DNA of 64,000 nucleotides, taken from assembly GCA_014607495.2 (NCBI GenBank), contig CP053150.1, forward strand, positions 14,962,495 to 15,026,494. Direction: 5' to 3'. The stretch comes from Carposina sasakii (taxonomy: Eukaryota > Arthropoda > Insecta > Lepidoptera > Carposinidae). The notes below the pieces were generated by a model. It made no database searches. It saw only the letters and a program-made list of their open reading frames with translations, and had not been told where the DNA came from. This document shows positions 57,232 to 64,000 of the stretch, one piece after another (positions within the stretch are counted from its first letter, which is position 1; each line of letters starts with the position of its first letter). The position numbers were made by a program, and so were the translations under genes.

Positions 57232-57465
57232 AAATTCAACCGAGTGAGATTTGAACTCACGACCACTCGCATTCCGTGCATCGCTCTACCAACTGAGCTA
57301 TCGGGTCACTTAACTCGGAAGACGAATTTTACTATCTCTTTTAAATTACGTTTTTGGCAACGTTATTTTTTTTATCCCGATAGCTATAGACTAGCGAAAT
57401 CTCGGTAAACAAAGCACAATGTTTAATGATGAAACGATCAAAAATATCCTAGCGGATTATATTAT
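57232..57465 (-). repeat. Composite SINE with tRNA-like 3' module, copy 2
   Basis: The minus strand reads ATAATCCGCTAGGATATTTT, GCTTTGTTTACCGAGATTTC, AACGTTGCCAAAAACGTAAT, then CCCGATAGCTCAGTTGGTAG and GTGAGTTCAAATCTCACTCG, with a T-rich tail. The module keeps a good T-arm and D-arm. Confidence 0.82.
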
Positions 57466-57965
57466 GGAGAAGTATCTTATAAATTTATCTTAATTAAGGT
57501 ATAATATATTATAAAATATTAATACATACATACATACATGACCTTACGCCTATATCCCATAGGGGTAGGCAGAGACTACAGATCTCCATTTAGTACGTTC
57601 CAAACATACCTCTTTCGCCTCATCGACATTCATAAGAAAATGAAAAAAAAATCACCATTATGAAACTTGTCACTTACATCTCTCTCCGATATGCTTAACG
57701 TGGCTATGGAATCCCCTTTATGATCCTGCAGTTCTAGCAACCCCATTTCCCGAATGCAGTCGCCTGTATATGTAGTTATTAATTTATCAATATGGACATT
57801 AGATGTAGTCGCTAGCCTTACTGCAAGATGAACGATTGTAATTTGTGTATTTAGTAAGGTTTATAAAAAAAACCTGCCAGATGTTAATTTGTGATCGGTT
57901 CCAGCAAAGCTGCTGACCAGCTAATAAACACCTTCTAGGTCCAGAGGTCCAATGGTGTAACAGGA

Positions 57966-58082
57966 GGGGTAAGCGCGAACCTCTCGATAGTCCGTAACGC
58001 TAGCGTCAAACTGTCAATTAACATAGATTTTGCTAGCGAGTCGCTAGCGTTACGCCGCGTAAAAAGGTTCGTGCTTATCCCC
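57966..58082. mobile_element. MITE-G, well preserved
   Basis: Ends GGGGTAAGCGCGAACCTCTC and GGTTCGTGCTTATCCCC are inverted. The centre has two CGCTAGCG motifs (CGTAACGCTAGCG and CGCTAGCGTTACG) which also pair, so the whole can fold into one long hairpin. Confidence 0.85.
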
Positions 58083-58937
58083 CAGTAGTTAACCTAAGGT
58101 ACTGTTATGTACGTCAGTCGTATGGATAGCATATTTTTTTTCATTTATGCCGTATTACATATTAATTAACTAACTGTATGCTTTACTTATCTATCAAACT
58201 AGGCACTACTCCACTGGCCCTAAAATAGATGTGTCATTTCGTTCACCAATCACTCATAATGATCGCACCCTAGGTTTAGGGTGCCGCATCCTATTGAGGT
58301 CAAGTACAACACAAAATTGCGCGGTTTTACGGTACGATGCTCGTTTGAAGCTGGCATTATTACAGCTATGTGTGGAGCGGGCTTAATGTGTCCCGCTGCT
58401 TTGTTCGCTTTGCTATTACTTTTACAAAAATGAGATTGTTGCGTTGGGATTGTGACTTTTTTTTTGTGCACAGCTGGTTTAAAAAAATACATTATGTGTC
58501 TGTATCATCACAAATAATTATATAAACTAGCGGAAAGATTTTACACATTTGATTTTACTAACTAGGTACTCCAGTAGGTACACAAACTCGACTTTTACGT
58601 ATTTTAGCTAAAAATATGTAGGTACATATCTGTACATTGCTATCATACTTCTACTAATATCATCCTAAAATTTACTTGAAAACAAAGAGAAACTATGATG
58701 AAATATTCCGACTTATACAAAACAAGGGTTCCAGGCTGTTTCAGGGATCAGAATTAATAAATCTCTTTTATAAATTATTGTAGAAAAAAGTTTGGTGACC
58801 ACTCGTGCTAAAATACACTCTATTTCAGTGACATTAAATAATACGCAGTCATTGAGCCCGTCCCCGACCGCATTCACGAACAAAACGTGTAAACTTATTA
58901 TGTCAAAAGCACGAGCAGTTGGATAATTTATAATCTT

Positions 58938-59313
58938 CAAATTAACATACATTCTGTATGTATGTTAATTTGATTTTTGGTCGTCAACGTTCCCGAAAAC
59001 TACGGAATCTCCTCATCATCACGATCATTTTTCTCGATGGAAGCATACCTGGGAAGTATCTGGTTTCCAAAATATTAGGGTCCAAAGTTGAGTAAATAGA
59101 CTGCGTTTTTCTGCATAAATGCACATTGACGCGTGTAGCAAGATTTTTTCACAAAAAATAATTAATATCTGTCTATGAAAAAACTAGCATAAACACTGGA
59201 CACTATAAATTACGCCCGATCAAATAAAAAAAAAATCCCAGCATTTTTTTGGCATAAACTTACTTTATTTGATGTATAGAGTACGTACCCTTCGTTAAGG
59301 AAAAAGCATCCTG
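58938..59313 (+). mobile_element. MITE-B copy 5 with a palindrome at its left end
   Basis: The MITE-B body starts at about 58972 (TTTTTGGTCGTCAACG) and ends CATCCTG before TA at 59314. Its left terminus is replaced by a palindrome 58938-58972 (arms CAAATTAACATACA and TGTATGTTAATTTG, 7-base loop). Confidence 0.8.
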
Positions 59314-59315
59314 TA

Positions 59316-59545
59316 TACGCATGGCTGTATTCCCGAAATGCGGTAGTCAGAACTGCAGTATCATTAAACAGATCCCACAGCCACGTTTAGATTAGCGAGC
59401 TCAGATGTAAATGATCAGTGACAAGTTGATAGCTCATCGCCTGAGAGAATGCCCGAGTTCTATAGTCGACTCTTACAGCATGCACGGAAGGAGATGCAGC
59501 TGATGTATTCTAGTGTAGGCCCGCATCAGTACAGGAGAAGAAGGA
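59316..59545 (+). repeat. Interspersed repeat family E
   Basis: GCATGGCTGTATTCCCGAAA, CCACAGCCACGTTTAGATTA, CGACTCTTACAGCATGCACG and GAGATGCAGCTGATGTATTC are shared with at least nine other places. It directly abuts the MITE-B end. Nature unknown; perhaps an old SINE. Confidence 0.7.
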
Positions 59546-60283
59546 CTCTGAAAAGTAATTCTAATCAAATTCAATTTAGTAAGTTGTAAATAACATTAAT
59601 AGTAGGGTCTTCAAAGATAACTAAAAGTACTTATAGATTAATAATTGTATATTATGACTTACCAAGGTTATGTAATGTAACAAACTGGCGAACAAATGAA
59701 AAGACATTAAACATAGATTTTTTCCCCACAATATTAGTAATAGATATTTACATGAATTTTAATATAGCTATTCGGCTTTCATGAACAGAAAAGTATTAAT
59801 TACAGCATACCTACCTACCCTCATCAGGCTTCAAGAAGCCGTCAGCTCAAGGTCCTGGAGACGATCGATATCACTTAACGGAAGCAGCGTGAAGGTATTC
59901 ATTACATTTATGAATATACTTACTCTCTATTATGGGTAAAAGTTTTGTGAATTGGTAACTAGAGGACGCCCGCAGCTTCGCCCGCAGCAACTAGGTATAT
60001 TTAGCCCAAGTATGCTGTACTGATGTAAGCTATACAACTGCCAAGTTTTATGATTAGCAACACATTAACACTCTTACACTTAGGCATTTTAAAGCGCCCA
60101 AACACTATTTTAGTTACTATTACGAGTAACTTTTACGTTTCAGTTATGCATTTGAGGTAATAGACTTACTGCTCCCTTTTTTTACTAAGTATACTTGCAA
60201 CAAAATAAAGTCAACACACGTACATAAATATTTAATAGCTATTGGGCTTTTCGAACTCTATCGTTTTATAATGACCTCTTCTA

Positions 60284-60566
60284 CAGGTTGTTTTTTCAAA
60301 AAATAAAAAATAAAAAAATAACTTGGTCGGGCGAAATTTATATTGTCCAGTGTTTATGCCAGTTTTTTCATAGACAGATTATTATTTCTCGTGAAAAAAT
60401 CTTGCTACGCGCGTCTATGTGAAAAACGCAGTCTATTTACTCAACTTTGGACCCTAATATCTTGGAAACCAGACACTTCCCAGGTATGCTTCCATGGAGA
60501 AATATGATCGTGATGATGAGGAGATTCCGTAGTTTTCGGGACCGTTGACGACCAAAAATCATTCTG
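60284..60566 (-). mobile_element. MITE-B copy 6, shortened
   Basis: It starts CAGGTTGTTTTTTC after TA and ends AAAATCATTCTG before TA, 283 bp. The portion with the TTACTTTATTTGATGTATAG landmark is deleted. Confidence 0.8.
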
Positions 60567-60889
60567 TATATTTACTTTATAAGTATCTATGTAATCTACT
60601 CAACCCTTTACATATTTAACATTTTAAATGTCTATCTACTCAGTAATAAATGTACTTAGGTCTACCTTAATAGTATTTTTTTTATTTAAGCCATAGACAT
60701 ATTTATCTGAAAATCTTTTTCAGCATTTTCAGTACAAAATGTAACCGTACATCTCCGAATACAGTAATTTTTTTATTAAGTAATAAGTATGAATCTAAGT
60801 GTAAATTTTAAATAAATTACCTATTGTTTACTATAAAATTTGCTTTACCAGCAATGTCTATCAAATAAGATACCTACTATCTCATTTAT

Positions 60890-61150
60890 CAGGCGAAGGA
60901 CCTCTAAACTTCAAAGGAGTCACGCCTTGCGAATTTATGGGTCCTTGAAAGTGCCATGCCTGTCTGGGATCAGGGGCAGGGTCCCGGTCGATACTGCAAG
61001 GACGAACTTGGGGCCCCAACGAGCCTTGGGGTCCCGGGACCTTGAGAGTAATGGCGGATCGCATTTGCGAAAAGCGATGTTTTATGGAGCATTTTCTTTC
61101 ATTCCCCAACCAGATGTTTGCGAGTTTAGGAATGACCTGGTTTTTATAAA
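60890..61150. other. Unexplained GC-rich patch
   Basis: About 260 bases contain GGGGCCCCAACGAGCCTTGG, GGTCCCGGGACC and CTGGGATCAGGGGCAGGG. Both strands have open frames (plus 60840-61163, minus 60882-61109) but without known domains or splice sites. It could be a decayed retroelement or a captured exon. Confidence 0.4.
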
Positions 61151-61465
61151 CCCAAGTAGCTAGGTAGGTATCTATTTATATAGTTGATAAGATATTATGA
61201 CTAAATTACTTTTAAAGGTGGTTTCTTGTGTGGTTTCTTTCTCTATGTTATCCTTATTACAACTACAAAATAATATACTTTAGATGTATAGCACCTACTT
61301 TTTGATAAAACACTTGTGTAAGTAAGTAAATAAAGTTCCTCGTAAAAAAACTTTCACATTATTCTTGTAAGAACTTAGGAAGGTATCGGCATTTTCCTTG
61401 TAAAATAGACCTTTTTATTTTATTGTGAAGAAAAACACTTTTCGATCTACTTTCTTTCTTTCTTT

Positions 61466-61697
61466 GACGGCCGATTGGTGTAGTAGGTAGTGGCCCTGCC
61501 TACAGCGCCATAGGTCCTGGGTTCGGATCCCGGTAGGTGCAAACATTGATTTTATTATGATGAATATCGATGTTTGTTTCCGAGTCATGGACGTTTCTAT
61601 ACTTATCTATGTATTTATATACCGTTGCTTAGTACCCACGACACAAGACCTTAGGGATCTTAATGTGGGACTAAGTTCATGTATTGTGAAGTGTGTA
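61466..61697 (+). repeat. tRNA-derived SINE copy 3
   Basis: It follows a TTTCTTTCTTTCTTT run. It has GTAGTAGGTAGTGGCCC (box A-like), GGGTTCGGATCCC (box B), and the same body and end as 53408-53632. Confidence 0.88.
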
Positions 61698-62216
61698 AAT
61701 ATTTATTTATTTCTTACAATTTGTAGATAATACATGTATAGGTAACATAGAATCAGAGTAAAAAACCTAGATGCTTGTGTTTTTAAGCACAGATGCTGTT
61801 TTTGAATGGAACGTATTTTTTCATGCCAGCAAATATCTAGGTTATATGGAGTGGGTGTAGAACTAAACGTGGCAGATAGATAGACGGGCGGATATGAAAA
61901 TGCAGGCAAACGGAAATATCGGTATAAATTAAAATAAAATGGCTTAGAACTGAATACTCTGAAATCTGAACTAATTTCGCCTAAAACAATATGCATAGAA
62001 TATATTAAGATTGTATTTTTTATACCTATATTTTGAAACAAATACTTTTACATATTTAATTAACAAAAATAGCTTAATCTTTAAACTTTGTGTTTTAATT
62101 ACATATTGTTATTGCAATAAAATACTTATTTGTGTAATATTTCTTTGCAAATGAATCCAATATTAAATATCTCTTTTAGTACTAAATACAGTTCTACTAC
62201 AGTTTCCTTTCTAGGC

Positions 62217-62358
62217 TATGTGTAATGTGGGATGTAACCCCCTACACCCCTATACCACCCCCTACTGGTGGCATATATATAAGAGGCTGCTAGCAATAAA
62301 CTAATTTAAAGGAAATTGAAGCTATTTGCATAACATTAATTATTTTGTTAATTCAACA
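62217..62358 (+). repeat. Possible solo LTR or TRIM
   Basis: TGTAATGTGGGATGTAACC is followed by a TATA-like GCATATATATAAGAGG and AATAAA 19 bases on, then a region that could end CAACA. Order and size resemble a small LTR, but no target duplication or second LTR is seen. Confidence 0.25.
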
Positions 62359-62404
62359 GGTTATAAATACTTACTTGAATATTAACAATATTATAAGTGG
62401 TTTA

Positions 62405-62529
62405 CTGTGGGGTGACCTGAGGGCACGAACCTCTCGATAATCCGTAACGTCAAACTGTCAATTCCCATAGATTTTGCTAGCTAGTCGCTAGCGTTACGCC
62501 TCGTAAAAAGGTTCGTGCTTACCCCACAG
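62405..62529. mobile_element. MITE-G copy with extended ends
   Basis: CTGTGGGGT at 62405 and ACCCCACAG at 62521-62529 are inverted. Inside are GGGCACGAACCTCTCGATAA and CGTAAAAAGGTTCGTGCTTA. 125 bp. Confidence 0.8.
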
Positions 62530-64000
62530 ATTAAAAATGTATTTTGGTGAAAAACAGTGACATTAAATTTAAATGGTTCCTACGTGTACGTCACTTCCAC
62601 CCTGTATGATACATTCAAAACGATTAATTAATATCAAGGCTATCACAATAAAATTCATTTTAGGTCGTGCACTTAACGGCATGCTTTCTAGATTTATTGT
62701 GAATATGAGTACTGATGAATTTACCATTAATTAATGGGCTCGTAATAGTTGACCTTATACTGGAAGATTGCTATCGTTATTATATCCAGAGGCGGGCAAA
62801 GATGACGGGTTTGACACGAGTCACGACCAACATTCAAACAAAGCCTTTTGGTAACTAATATCGATTCAATTTCGTGTATATTGTACCTATATTCTGACCT
62901 AATTGTGAGTAGACTGACAGATAAAACTTTTATATCAAGTTCAAATATGAGAAAAATTTTATTGGCTGGTGGCGACTAAAATTCTTCGTAGTAGTTACAC
63001 GAGTACTCGTATCTGTAGCACTTCTACGTGCGGAATCGTAGCGTAGCATGTTTTTCGCAGTATGAGATTTTTGTTACGGTTAAAAACCTCTAAATACAAA
63101 AAAAAAAACAATAACATGATGAATATTAATAAACGTAAAGCAGAGACGAAATAACTTACTCTGAGGTAAAAAGAGACTGGTCCATGGAAACCATAAGGAC
63201 TGTAAAAAGTCCGTTAGAAAATTACAAAATAAACTCCCTAATTTTATTTTACATACAAAAAAGTAAACAGAATCATATGAACTCGGTCTACAAATATAAT
63301 ATAATAGATAAAACCTCGCGATTCAAATACAAGAGATGAATGGATCCCTCCCTAGGGAGGTTTCACGGATCGATACCACGACCTTGCTACCTTGCGGGAA
63401 TCGAGAACGAAGGGCGGAATATAATTTAACTTAAATACCTTATTTATACGGTTAAAGGAATAATTATACAGTAAGCTACATTTGGGAATACCGAATTTAG
63501 GTATTAGTTGCTAAGTTAGGAGAAAAAGAGAGGACTTCTTTTAGTGTAAACTGATTCTTGGAATTTTGAATTTACACCATTCAATGATGAACAAAAAATT
63601 GGCCGACATCTGAATCTATTGCTAAACGTGGCTATAGGATCTCATTGGTGACCCTGACCCGTTACACGTGTACGTGTATGTATGTATGTATATGAGTTAA
63701 CAATATTTATTCAAAAAATGAGATTACCAGTCTCAAATATTTATGGCTAGGTTCTCTATAATAGTGGGCTATTCTCGTAGCTTATCGTTCAGTTATACCT
63801 CATAATAATAAGGTTAGGATAGAAAGCAACCGCCTCTTCATATATTTACTTAAGACCCTGAAGAACTGCCGGCATGATGCTAATTAAGGCGTCATTCCAT
63901 ACCCATTCTAAATCCTTCGAAACCGGGTTACTAGATTTACTAGTTCACAAGTCTTATAACGAAGTACGTGATAGCTTACTAGTTTTCCTTCACATTTCTG

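Larger units (their letters stand above)
55448..64000. other. Right-hand stretch, no recognised exon
   Basis: It holds a Jockey-like LINE (55570-56830), F2 (56831-57050), composite SINE (57232-57465), MITE-G (57966-58082, 62405-62529), MITE-B (58972-59313, 60284-60566), family E (59316-59545), tRNA SINE (61466-61697), a GC-rich patch (60890-61150), a possible LTR (62217-62358) and a decayed MITE-A arm (63701-63802). The first exons of the ORP gene should be here or further right, but I could not identify them. 57480-57960, 58090-58930, 59550-60280 and 62530-63700 show nothing else. Confidence 0.6.

Noticed and set aside
60840..61163. 107-codon plus-strand gene
   Set aside because: An equally open frame runs on the other strand, as expected of GC-rich DNA; no domain recognised.

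Overview
This is AT-rich, intron-rich, repeat-dense nuclear DNA from an insect, most likely a moth or butterfly. The evidence is GT-AG introns of 0.1 to 11 kb, insect-like SDR and ORP proteins, and interspersed repeats typical of Lepidoptera (SINEs opening CTAGTGGACGCCCGCG, ACATACAT-tailed SINEs, TA-flanked MITEs opening CAGGGTG, RTE and Jockey/CR1-type LINE fragments). The species cannot be read from the sequence. No bacterial, viral, CRISPR or rRNA sequence was seen.

Three protein-coding genes are supported. (1) On the minus strand at the left edge (47-194) is one exon of an SDR16C-type short-chain dehydrogenase; the rest lies off the window or is unidentified. (2) On the plus strand, seven coding exons between 23180 and 41232 join in phase into a complete 332-residue membrane-anchored SDR of the SDR16C (RDHE2-like retinol/lipid dehydrogenase) family, with an 11-kb first intron. 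The two SDR genes are divergent paralogs: their second coding exons align and share the same phases. (3) On the minus strand, ten exons from 55447 down to 48405 encode about 468 residues of an oxysterol-binding-protein-related protein of the ORP1/ORP2 class, including its C-terminus; the N-terminal start is not identified. The SDR (+) and ORP (-) genes converge, with about 7 kb between their stop codons.

Most of the rest is transposable-element debris, often nested. 1-14 kb: SINEs, MITE families A, B and H, an RTE 3' region. 14-23 kb: a 2.2-kb LINE inserted inside a MITE with a 6-bp target duplication. 23-34 kb: intron 1 of the SDR gene, with SINEs, RTE tails and a perfect 62-bp palindrome. 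34-43 kb: SDR exons 2-7 and a 3' UTR with an exact 145-bp tandem duplication. 43-48 kb: gene-free, with a 1.1-kb TIR element holding a second TIR element. 48-55 kb: the ORP gene, with paired MITEs in its introns. 55-64 kb: a Jockey-like LINE, a SINE carrying a tRNA-like part at its 3' side, more MITEs and no recognised gene.

I found no convincing new multi-gene system. The most useful observations are in repeat biology (datable nested insertions, possible LINE 3' transduction, a SINE with a 3' tRNA module) and gene structure (SDR16C paralogs, possible GC-AG intron).
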